NCBI GenBank assembly: GCA_013152795.1
Contig: JAADFS010000272.1
Span: 1-5,217, forward strand
Direction of reading: 5' to 3'
Source of the DNA: Deferribacteres bacterium
GTDB taxonomy: Bacteria > Nitrospirota > Thermodesulfovibrionia > UBA6902
DNA length: 5,217 nt
Shown: positions 1 through 5,015 of the stretch, piece after piece
Numbering within the stretch: position 1 is the stretch's first letter
Layout: every line of letters begins with the position of its first letter
The notes under the pieces: generated by a model
Told to the model about the DNA's origin: nothing
Databases searched by the model: none
The model's input: only the letters and a program-made list of their open reading frames with translations
Made by a program: the position numbers and the translations under genes

Positions 1-140
1 GCATTTATCTCACGCGCCTGGACCGTGCCCGAAAACTCGGGCGGCCCCTGCTGCCTTGCGGCCTTCAGCATAATAAGGACTGCACTGCCCAAGAGTGCGG
101 AGGCGACAATTAATATCAGGAGAAGTTTTTTACGTTCCAT
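1..140 (-). CDS. HlyD-family membrane-fusion / periplasmic adaptor protein, N-terminal fragment
   Basis: Read on the minus strand from the ATG at 140-138, this frame stays open to the window edge and encodes 46 residues. It begins MERKKLLLILIVASALLGSA and continues through a short linker to SGTVQAREIN. A lysine-rich start, one membrane-spanning or signal-anchor helix (about residues 4-25), then a 'SGTV-x-A' strand is the usual opening of HlyD/AcrA-type adaptor proteins. These link an inner-membrane ABC, MFS or RND pump to an outer-membrane channel. The rest of the protein, including the hairpin and lipoyl domains, lies outside the window, so the partner pump is unknown. A weak Shine-Dalgarno-like AAGG lies two bases before the ATG. 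The gene is divergent from cardiolipin synthase, 40 bp away. Another short membrane-anchored periplasmic protein is possible, but the SGTVQARE segment makes an adaptor much the best reading. Confidence 0.75.
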   Translation of the reverse strand, partial: MERKKLLLILIVASALLGSAVLIMLKAARQQGPPEFSGTVQAREIN

Positions 141-144
141 AGCC

Positions 145-173
145 TTGGAAATATGTCCGGAAAAACGTATTAT
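145..173 (+). promoter_or_regulatory. Candidate sigma-70 promoter for cardiolipin synthase
   Basis: TTGGAA at 145-150 and TATTAT at 168-173 are separated by exactly 17 bp. An alternative -10, TATACT, lies at 171-176. The predicted transcription start is near 180, almost on the ATG at 181. The -10 overlaps the oppositely oriented TATAAT of the divergent gene, so the two polymerases would compete for the same bases. This is a consensus match only. Confidence 0.4.
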
Positions 174-197
174 ACTCCTTATGTTGAGTTTTTTAAA
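169..197 (-). promoter_or_regulatory. Candidate sigma-70 promoter for the divergent adaptor gene
   Basis: On the minus strand a perfect TATAAT lies at 174-169. A TTTAAA (4 of 6 matches to TTGACA) lies at 197-192, with 17 bp between them. Transcription would start near 162, giving a leader of about 22 bases before the ATG at 140. The -35 box falls inside the first codons of the cardiolipin synthase gene. This is a consensus match by eye only. Confidence 0.45.
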
Positions 198-1623
198 GGA
201 AATGTGGCCCCATATCACGTGGATGCTCACCCTGCTGGTAACCCTCCTGGCCTCGGGGCATGCCATCCTCCACAAGCGGGACACGCGGGCCGCGGTTGCA
301 TGGGTGGGGGTCATCTGGCTTGTCCCTGTCATCGGACCGCTTCTCTATGTGATTCTCGGGATCAACCGCATCAAGCGCCGCGCGGTAGCCCTCAGGAGCG
401 GCCACGCCCGTTACCGCAGTTCAAGGAACGTGCCGCCCCATTGCCGGAGAGACACCGACACCCTGCGGGATCAGTTTGCAGCCCTGTCAAGGCTGGTTTA
501 CCGCGTGGTGAAGACGCCCCTTTTACAGGGCAACAGGGTCGTGCCCCTTGTAAACGGCGATGAGGCATATCCGGCCATGCTGAGTGCCATTGACAGGGCC
601 GAGCGTTCTGTTACACTGTCCACCTTCATCTTTGTTGACAACGACAGGGCCGGAAGACTTTTTCTGAATGCCCTTGCGCGCGCGGTTAAACGCGGGGTGG
701 ATGTGCGCGTGATTATCGATGACATGGGGGCCCGGTATTCCCTGCCCCCCATCACCCGCAGATTAAACCGTGCAGGCATCGCCACCGCCCGGTTCCTCCC
801 CACGTTTCTTCCCTGGCGGATGCCTTTTGTGAATCTGAGAAACCACCGCAAGATACTGGTCGTGGACGGAAGGACCGGCTTCACCGGGGGCATGAACATC
901 CGGGAGGGCCTCCTCCTGAGGGAAGCCCCTGCCAATCCGCTGCAGGACGTGCACTTTCTCCTGGAGGGCCCTGTTGTCAGCGACCTGCAGAATGCCTTTG
1001 CCGAGGACTGGGTGTTCTGCACCGGAGAGGTACTGAATGATGAGAAGTGGTTCCCCATGCTGGAGCCCAAGGGTAATGTAACTGCGCGGGGCATCCCTGA
1101 CGGCCCTGATGAGGACTTTGAGAAATTCCTCTGGACAGTGCACGGCGCGATTGCCTGCGCAAAATCCTCGCTGAAGATTGTAACTCCCTATTTCCTCCCG
1201 GATTCCGCGCTTATCAGGGCGCTTAACCTTGCCTCTATGCGCGGTGTCGACGTTGACATAATCCTCCCCTCTGTGAATAACCTGAGGATAGTGCAGTGGG
1301 CCTCCACAGACCTGTTCCGTCAGATACTGAGACACGGCTGCCGCATATGGCTTACACCGCCTCCGTTTGACCACACAAAGCTCATGCTCGTGGACCATGA
1401 GTGGATACTGTTCGGCTCTGCAAACATGGACCCCCGGAGTTTCCGGCTGGATTTCGAGTTCAACGTGGAATGTTATGACCGCGAACTGGCCGGCCGTCTT
1501 GAGACAGTGGTACAGGCAAAGCTCCGGAATGCCCGCAGGGTCACCTTAAAGGATGTAAACAGCAGGAGGCTTCCGGTCAAATTGCGTGACGGAATCGCCC
1601 GGCTCTTTTCGCCTTATCTGTAA
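181..1623 (+). CDS. cls: Cardiolipin synthase (phospholipase D superfamily, ClsA-like)
   Basis: This 480-residue protein would act at the inner membrane, joining two phosphatidylglycerol molecules into cardiolipin and glycerol. Two hydrophobic helices (about residues 12-30 and 37-59) form the usual N-terminal membrane domain, followed by a basic RIKRR stretch. Two catalytic HKD motifs follow: NHRKILVVDGRTGFTGG (H222, K224, D229) and DHTKLMLVD (H398, K400, D405), the latter followed by GSANMDPRSF. The C-terminus ends FSPYL, as in complete family members, and the length is close to E. coli ClsA. The frame is open back to an ATG at 25. That start would overlap the divergent adaptor gene and add 52 residues unlike the family, so 181 is chosen. 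No Shine-Dalgarno precedes 181. In-frame ATGs at 202 and 223 are less likely because they shorten the first helix. Phosphatidylethanolamine-using variants cannot be excluded from sequence alone. Confidence 0.93.
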   Translation: MLSFLKEMWPHITWMLTLLVTLLASGHAILHKRDTRAAVAWVGVIWLVPVIGPLLYVILGINRIKRRAVALRSGHARYRSSRNVPPHCRRDTDTLRDQFAALSRLVYRVVKTPLLQGNRVVPLVNGDEAYPAMLSAIDRAERSVTLSTFIFVDNDRAGRLFLNALARAVKRGVDVRVIIDDMGARYSLPPITRRLNRAGIATARFLPTFLPWRMPFVNLRNHRKILVVDGRTGFTGGMNIREGLLLREAPANPLQDVHFLLEGPVVSDLQNAFAEDWVFCTGEVLNDEKWFPMLEPKGNVTARGIPDGPDEDFEKFLWTVHGAIACAKSSLKIVTPYFLPDSALIRALNLASMRGVDVDIILPSVNNLRIVQWASTDLFRQILRHGCRIWLTPPPFDHTKLMLVDHEWILFGSANMDPRSFRLDFEFNVECYDRELAGRLETVVQAKLRNARRVTLKDVNSRRLPVKLRDGIARLFSPYL

Positions 1624-1849
1624 CATTACCTTTCAGTAAACCTTGCATAAACGCGGCAAGGCAGGCTGCCGGAAAACCTTTATAAAGCGATGGGATATTG
1701 AAATAACTCTTTATTGCAGGAAGTAACTGGAAATGAAGTTGCAAAAGACGTCAATATGCTGTGCGGAGTATTTCCTGAAGGTATCGCAGATAAAGCTTTC
1801 CCGGCAGCCTGCCTTGCCTGCCGGCGATGTCTTCCGCTGTAACATTACC
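1618..1849. repeat. 13-bp direct repeats flanking repeat element copy 1
   Basis: CTGTAACATTACC occurs exactly at 1618-1630, overlapping the stop codon of cardiolipin synthase, and again at 1837-1849, just outside the right arm of the inverted-repeat element. The segment between them is 206 bp. This could be a target-site duplication. However, the second element also has TGTAA on both sides (3144-3148 and 3401-3405), so the repeats may instead belong to the element itself. Confidence 0.6.
1646..1830. repeat. Paired inverted-repeat element, copy 1 (BIME/MITE-like)
   Basis: The left arm (1646-1696) and right arm (1783-1830) are imperfect reverse complements. They share a perfect 18-bp core, GGCAAGGCAGGCTGCCGG at 1655-1672, with its complement at 1801-1818. 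Beyond the core, pairing continues with interruptions through AAAACC/CTTTATAAAG on the left and ATCGCAGATAAAGCTTT on the right. The 86-bp interior shows no open frame or other recognisable feature. The left arm matches the left arm of the copy at 3177 in 49 of 51 positions, and the right arm matches in 44 of 48. It starts 23 bp after the cardiolipin synthase stop. It could be a non-autonomous mobile element, a REP-pair-like unit or a large 3'-end RNA hairpin. There is no T-tract, so it is not a standard terminator. The rest of 1624-1929 holds only the direct repeats and promoter candidate listed separately. Confidence 0.85.
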
Positions 1850-1857
1850 ATCATCTG

Positions 1858-1866
1858 TGCTATTAT
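1858..1866 (+). promoter_or_regulatory. Candidate extended -10 promoter for acetate kinase
   Basis: TGCTATTAT at 1858-1866 fits the extended -10 pattern (TG, one base, then a hexamer 5/6 identical to TATAAT). No good -35 lies at the right distance, which extended -10 promoters often do without. The start would be near 1873, giving a leader of about 57 bases. The leader contains a small GCAGG/CCTGC hairpin (1888-1901). Confidence 0.35.
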
Positions 1867-1902
1867 TGACCTGAAGGGATAAAACGTGCAGGAGACCCTG
1901 CC

Positions 1903-1937
1903 GGGAGACAGTGATGGACAGGCCTTATCATGGCTGA
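1903..1937 (+). promoter_or_regulatory. Possible 7-codon leader ORF overlapping the ackA start
   Basis: GGGAG at 1903-1907 lies six bases before an ATG at 1914. That ATG opens MDRPYHG and stops at TGA 1935-1937, in a different frame from ackA. The ackA ATG at 1930 lies inside it and has only a weak AGG at 1920-1922 as its own ribosome-binding site. Ribosomes stopping at 1937 could re-initiate at 1930. Such short frames also occur by chance, so this is weak. Confidence 0.2.
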
Positions 1938-3123
1938 CAGGCATATTTTAACCGTCAACAGCGGTTCTTCAAGTATAAAGTTTTCAGTGTACCGCATGGG
2001 TGATTCCGAAGACCTTTCCCTCTCAGGGGAGATCAGCGGGATCGGCCGCGACAGCAGCCTGTTTCATGCAAGAGACTCGGGCGGCAGTACCCTGATGCAG
2101 ACAGGGCTTGCCGCGGGGAACCACGGGGCCGCCCTTGAGTATCTGTTCGACTGGCTGAAAGACCACGCGTATGACCGCGGCCTGGATGCCGCAGGGCACC
2201 GTGTAGTGCACGGAGGCGCGGTGTATACCGGGCCGCAGCCTGTCACCGGCGGGCTTGTCGAGGACCTGAGAAAGCTCAGCCCTTTCGCCCCCCAACACCT
2301 GCCCCACGAGCTTGACGCCATAGAGGCGATCAGCCGCTTTGCCCCGCACATAAAACAGGTCGCCTGCTTTGATACCGCCTTTTACAGGGACATGCCCCGG
2401 ATTGCCAGGCTGTACGCCCTCCCGCGGGATTTGCGTGAAGAGGGTCTTCAGCGCTACGGCTTCCACGGCCTGTCGTATGAATATATCACCGAAGAGCTGG
2501 GCAGGGCGGTGGGCGAAGAGGCGGTCAGGGGCCGGGTGATCATTGCCCACCTGGGCCACGGCGCCAGCATGACGGCTGTTCACAACGGGCGGGCGGTGGA
2601 TACCACGATGGGATTCACGCCCGCGGGCGGACTCGTTATGAGCACCCGCTGCGGCGACCTTGACCCCGGCGTTATCCTGTATCTCCTTGAGCACAAGGGC
2701 ATGTCAGCCGGCGAAATCAGCGAGCTTGTAAACCGGAGGGCCGGTCTCGCAGCCATATCAGGGATCAGCCCGGATATGAAGGAACTGCTTGACATGGAAC
2801 AAGAGGAGCCGCGGGCTCACGAGGCCGTTGAGCTTTTCTGCTACCAGGCAAGGAAATTCCTGGGGGGACTTGTAACCGCACTCGGCGGACTGGATACACT
2901 CGTTTTTACCGGCGGCATAGGCGAAAACTCCCCCGTGATCCGCAGCCGCATCTGCGAAGGGCTCGGTTTCATGGGAATCCGGATTGATCCTGAACGGAAC
3001 AGGACCGGCAGCGCCGTGATCTCCGGTGATGACAGCATGGTTACGGTAAGGGTGATAAAGACCAATGAAGAGCTGATGATTGCGCGGCACACATATAATA
3101 TTCTAAGGGGAGGAGGTGAATAA
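1930..3123 (+). CDS. ackA: Acetate kinase (acetate/propionate kinase family)
   Basis: This 397-residue cytosolic ASKHA-fold enzyme interconverts acetyl phosphate + ADP and acetate + ATP. Signatures in order: NSGSSSIKF (10-18), HRVVHGG with R91, FDTAFY with D148, GFHGLSY with H179, HLGHGAS (207-213), TRCGDLDPG with R240, TGGIGENS (327-334) and TNEE with E380. All catalytic positions known from Methanosarcina AckA are present, and the length is normal. An in-frame stop at 1912-1914 and the N-terminal NSGSSS motif fix the start at 1930, although the Shine-Dalgarno there is weak. Some motifs differ from the Pta-partnered type: HLGHGAS instead of HLGNGAS, MSTRCGD instead of MGTRSGD, and APQHLP where the classic form is APLHNP. 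They fit a sister subgroup that, from memory, often accompanies phosphoketolase. No pta or phosphoketolase gene is visible here. Propionate or butyrate as a substrate is possible. Confidence 0.95.
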   Translation: MADRHILTVNSGSSSIKFSVYRMGDSEDLSLSGEISGIGRDSSLFHARDSGGSTLMQTGLAAGNHGAALEYLFDWLKDHAYDRGLDAAGHRVVHGGAVYTGPQPVTGGLVEDLRKLSPFAPQHLPHELDAIEAISRFAPHIKQVACFDTAFYRDMPRIARLYALPRDLREEGLQRYGFHGLSYEYITEELGRAVGEEAVRGRVIIAHLGHGASMTAVHNGRAVDTTMGFTPAGGLVMSTRCGDLDPGVILYLLEHKGMSAGEISELVNRRAGLAAISGISPDMKELLDMEQEEPRAHEAVELFCYQARKFLGGLVTALGGLDTLVFTGGIGENSPVIRSRICEGLGFMGIRIDPERNRTGSAVISGDDSMVTVRVIKTNEELMIARHTYNILRGGGE

Positions 3124-3136
3124 TGCACCCCCTCCT
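3108..3136 (+). promoter_or_regulatory. Hairpin over the ackA stop codon, enclosing a strong Shine-Dalgarno
   Basis: Bases 3108-3118 pair with 3126-3136 in an 11-position stem, with one A-C mismatch (3114/3130) and a terminal G-T pair. The 7-base loop holds the ackA stop TAA. The 5' side contains AGGAGGTGA, a full complement of the 16S rRNA tail; the 3' side, CACCCCCTCCT, would mask it. No T-tract follows, so a Rho-independent terminator is unlikely. A role in masking translation or protecting the 3' end is inference. Confidence 0.45.
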
Positions 3137-3170
3137 GTCTGCGTGTAACGCACCAATCAATTCACCTTAA
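3123..3170 (+). CDS. Possible 15-residue ORF translationally coupled to ackA, or remnant of a lost gene start
   Basis: The ackA stop and a new ATG overlap as TAATG (3121-3125). The Shine-Dalgarno AGGAGGTGA at 3111-3119 is placed at ideal distance for the ATG at 3123. The frame encodes MHPLLSACNAPINSP and stops at 3168-3170. No family resemblance is visible. Because the signal is much stronger than chance normally gives, it may be a real small peptide or the start of an ancestral operon partner whose body was lost, perhaps when the repeat element starting near 3177 arrived. The Shine-Dalgarno also encodes the glycine-rich ackA C-terminus, so coincidence remains possible. Confidence 0.25.
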   Translation: MHPLLSACNAPINSP

Positions 3171-3239
3171 CGTTGCCATAAACGCGGCAAGGGAGGCTGC
3201 CGTAAAACCTTTATAAAGCGATGGGATTTAAACAGAATA

Positions 3240-3267
3240 GGGTGCAGGGTGCAGTTGTCAGGGTGCA
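3240..3267. repeat. GGGTGCA heptamer tandem repeat (4 units)
   Basis: Four consecutive 7-bp units: GGGTGCA, GGGTGCA, GTTGTCA (degenerate) and GGGTGCA. They lie inside repeat element copy 2 and have no counterpart in copy 1. A single GGGTGCA recurs at 4974-4980 next to another heptamer series. This resembles the short heptanucleotide tandem repeats seen between genes in several bacterial groups. Confidence 0.7.
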
Positions 3268-3282
3268 GAATAAAGACCTGTT

Positions 3283-3319
3283 CCCCCTCCCCCTTGACGG
3301 GGGAGGGCCGGGGAGGGGG
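3283..3319. repeat. G/C-rich palindrome with two alternative hairpins
   Basis: CCCTCCCCC (3285-3293) pairs perfectly with GGGGGAGGG (3299-3307) around a TTGAC loop. Alternatively, CCCCCTCCCC (3283-3292) pairs perfectly with GGGGAGGGGG (3310-3319). The two folds exclude each other. From memory, similar C-rich/TTGA/G-rich palindromes are common dispersed intergenic repeats in Nitrospirota and deltaproteobacterial-type genomes. No T-tract follows directly, so terminator function is uncertain. Confidence 0.65.
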
Positions 3320-3460
3320 TGTCCTGTTATACTTAAAGGAATCGCAGATAAAGCTTTTCCGGCAGCCTCCCTTGCCCGCAGGCGATGTTTTTTATGCCAC
3401 TGTAAGGTTTCACCATCCCCTGGGAGGTGACCGAGTTACAACTACGATTAATTTTTATAT

Positions 3461-3468
3461 AAAGGAGG
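3461..3468 (+). promoter_or_regulatory. Ribosome-binding site of htrA
   Basis: AAAGGAGG, nine bases before the ATG at 3478, is a near-perfect Shine-Dalgarno. It settles the start of the protease gene. I found no convincing -35/-10 pair nor an envelope-stress (sigma-E type) box just upstream. An extended -10-like TGTTATACT at 3325-3333, within the repeat element, is a weak promoter candidate. Confidence 0.8.
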
Positions 3469-3477
3469 AAGACGAAG

Positions 3478-4935
3478 ATGAAGAAGAGAAACATAATTCT
3501 TGCATTCACCCTGATAACGGCAGGTATAATCATGGGCTTTATCCTGTCCGCGGACCTCGGGGTACAGCAGGTCAATTACGCAAAGGAGACCAGTGTGTCC
3601 GCCGGCGCCTCGGACCTGCTCGGGCGGTTCAGTGACGCCCTCTCCGAGGTTTCCGAGGCTGTGAAACCCTCTGTGGTCAACATATCCACCACCACAACCG
3701 TCTCAATGAACACCGGCCCGTTCGGGGACCTGTTCAATGACCCGTTTTTCAGGCGTTTCTTCGGCGATGAGTTCGGCGGCCATATGAGAAAATACAAGTC
3801 ATCGGCCCTCGGTTCAGGGGTGATCATAACGGATGACGGGTACATCCTGACAAACAACCATGTTGTCAAGGATGCAGAGGACATAAAGGTGATCCTGTAT
3901 GACAAGAGGGAGTTCAAGGGCAAGCTTGTGGGCACTGACCCCAAGACCGACCTTGCCGTGGTGAAGATCGATGCCAAGGGGCTGCCCGCGCTCAAGGTGG
4001 GGGACTCCGACGAGTTGAAGGTGGGAGAGCTGGTTATAGCGGTCGGCAACCCCTTTGCCCTCAGCCATACCGTCACAATGGGCATAGTGAGCGCGCTGCG
4101 CAGGTCGAATGTGGGGATCGAGGATTACGAGAACTTCATACAAACGGACGCTGCCATCAATCCCGGCAACTCGGGCGGCGCCCTTGTGAATATCAAGGGA
4201 GAGCTTATAGGAATAAACACCGCGATCCTGTCAAAGAGCGGCGGATACATGGGTATAGGATTTGCCATCCCCTCGAATATGGCGAAAACCGTTATGGACA
4301 GCATTATAAAGCACGGCAAGGTCATCCGCGGCTGGCTCGGTGTGACCATACAGAACATGACCCCGGATATAGCAAAACAGTTCGGCATAAGCCGGGAAAA
4401 GGGCGCCCTTGTTACAGACGTGGTTGAGGACAGCCCTGCTGCAAAGGCGGGCTTCAGGCGCGGGGACCTGATAATAGAATTCGACTCCAAGCCTGTGGAG
4501 AGTTCGACGGCGCTGAGGAACATGGTGGCTGCAACCCCGCCTGAGACCAGGGTCAAGATAAAGATCATAAGGGACGGCAGGGAAGAGGTGCTGACCGTCA
4601 CCATAGGCAGGCTCTCGGAAGAGGCGGTGGCTGCTGCAAAGAGCGAATACAGGAATGTAATGAAGGGTGTTCATGTTCAGGACCTCGATGCAGGGATCAG
4701 GAGCAGCCTCGGCATACCGCAGAAGGTAAAGGGCGTTGTTGTCACGAACATTGAAATGGACAGCCCGGCCTTTCCGGCTGTAAGGCGTAATGACGTGATC
4801 ATGGAGATAAACAGGAAGCCCGTAGAGAACATTGCGGACTATGAAAAGACGGTCTCAAAGATAGGTTCCAAGGACAGCGTGCTTCTTCTCGTATACAGGG
4901 ACGGCGGGTATATTTACATCACTATCAAACCGTGA
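3478..4935 (+). CDS. degP: HtrA/DegP-type periplasmic serine protease with two PDZ domains
   Basis: This 485-residue protein is an S1C-family (Do/DegP) protease that degrades or refolds damaged envelope proteins. MKKRN followed by a hydrophobic helix (about 6-24) is a signal peptide or membrane anchor. A cleavage site is not clear, A25 and A35 being possible. The trypsin-like domain (about 55-275) holds the full triad: H128 in TNNHVV, D158 in KTDLAVVKI and S232 in NPGNSGGAL. A phenylalanine-rich regulatory loop (about 80-100, FFRRFFGDEFGG) lies before the protease core. PDZ1 spans about 284-376 (RGWLGVTIQ...), and PDZ2 about 397-484, ending IYITIKP. Length and domain order match DegP/DegQ rather than the one-PDZ DegS. 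The strong Shine-Dalgarno at 3461-3468 fixes the start. A P-type ATPase gene follows 80 bp downstream. DegP and DegQ cannot be told apart firmly from sequence alone; the symbol is a family-level label. Confidence 0.95.
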   Translation: MKKRNIILAFTLITAGIIMGFILSADLGVQQVNYAKETSVSAGASDLLGRFSDALSEVSEAVKPSVVNISTTTTVSMNTGPFGDLFNDPFFRRFFGDEFGGHMRKYKSSALGSGVIITDDGYILTNNHVVKDAEDIKVILYDKREFKGKLVGTDPKTDLAVVKIDAKGLPALKVGDSDELKVGELVIAVGNPFALSHTVTMGIVSALRRSNVGIEDYENFIQTDAAINPGNSGGALVNIKGELIGINTAILSKSGGYMGIGFAIPSNMAKTVMDSIIKHGKVIRGWLGVTIQNMTPDIAKQFGISREKGALVTDVVEDSPAAKAGFRRGDLIIEFDSKPVESSTALRNMVAATPPETRVKIKIIRDGREEVLTVTIGRLSEEAVAAAKSEYRNVMKGVHVQDLDAGIRSSLGIPQKVKGVVVTNIEMDSPAFPAVRRNDVIMEINRKPVENIADYEKTVSKIGSKDSVLLLVYRDGGYIYITIKP

Positions 4936-4953
4936 CGGCTGTCCCTCGGGGGA

Positions 4954-4980
4954 AGTTCACAGTTCAGAGTTAAGGGTGCA
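4954..4980. repeat. Heptamer-like repeat tract before the ATPase gene
   Basis: Three 7-bp units in a row, AGTTCAC (4954-4960), AGTTCAG (4961-4967) and AGTTAAG (4968-4974), run into GGGTGCA (4974-4980). GGGTGCA is the same unit that is tandemly repeated at 3240-3267. The tract lies in the 80-bp gap between the protease and ATPase genes, which shows no clear terminator. Confidence 0.5.
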
Positions 4981-5003
4981 ACCGTAATGTTTCAGGCAGA
5001 CGC

Positions 5004-5010
5004 AAGGAGG
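5004..5010 (+). promoter_or_regulatory. Ribosome-binding site of the P-type ATPase gene
   Basis: AAGGAGG at 5004-5010 lies two, five and eleven bases before in-frame ATGs at 5013, 5016 and 5022. The five-base spacing favours 5016, although 5022 is also workable. Confidence 0.75.
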
Positions 5011-5015
5011 CGATG

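Larger units (their letters stand above)
3177..3388. repeat. Paired inverted-repeat element, copy 2 (BIME/MITE-like)
   Basis: The left arm (3177-3227) and right arm (3341-3388) match those of the copy at 1646-1830 (49/51 and 44/48). The arms are complementary over a perfect 17-bp core (3186-3202 with 3360-3376). The 113-bp interior is unrelated to that of copy 1 and contains the heptamer repeats and G/C palindrome listed separately. The core carries a compensatory change relative to copy 1: C1662-G1811 there is G3193-C3369 here. The element begins 54 bp after the ackA stop and ends 89 bp before the htrA start. Apart from the sites listed separately, nothing else is recognisable in 3124-3477. 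Confidence 0.85.

Noticed and set aside
25..180. N-terminal extension of cardiolipin synthase from the ATG at 25
   Set aside because: The 52 extra residues precede the normal N-terminus of the family and lie antisense to a recognisable adaptor-protein start (140 to 1, minus strand). The frame is open by chance.
498..1398. Long minus-strand frames opposite cardiolipin synthase (and similar ones opposite ackA and htrA)
   Set aside because: They mirror GC-rich codon structure of clearly identified genes on the other strand and show no family features.
1646..1830. Repeat element copy 1 as a Rho-independent terminator
   Set aside because: The stem is strong, but the arms are 86 bp apart and no T-tract follows the right arm.
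1711..1944. 77-codon minus-strand frame in the cls-ackA gap
   Set aside because: It overlaps the repeat arm and the ackA start, and shows no recognisable protein features. Its lack of stops is unremarkable at this length.
1646..3388. CRISPR array
   Set aside because: The repeats are inverted within each pair, about 50 bp long, in only two sets, and are not regularly spaced direct repeats.
3421..3462. Second strong Shine-Dalgarno-like site (GGGAGGTGA, 3422-3430) upstream of htrA
   Set aside because: No start codon follows at usable distance. The GTG inside it gives only 11 codons and has no ribosome-binding site of its own.
3249..3635. 128-codon frame crossing repeat copy 2 into htrA
   Set aside because: It translates repeat DNA, has no ribosome-binding site, and its second half is htrA read in another frame.
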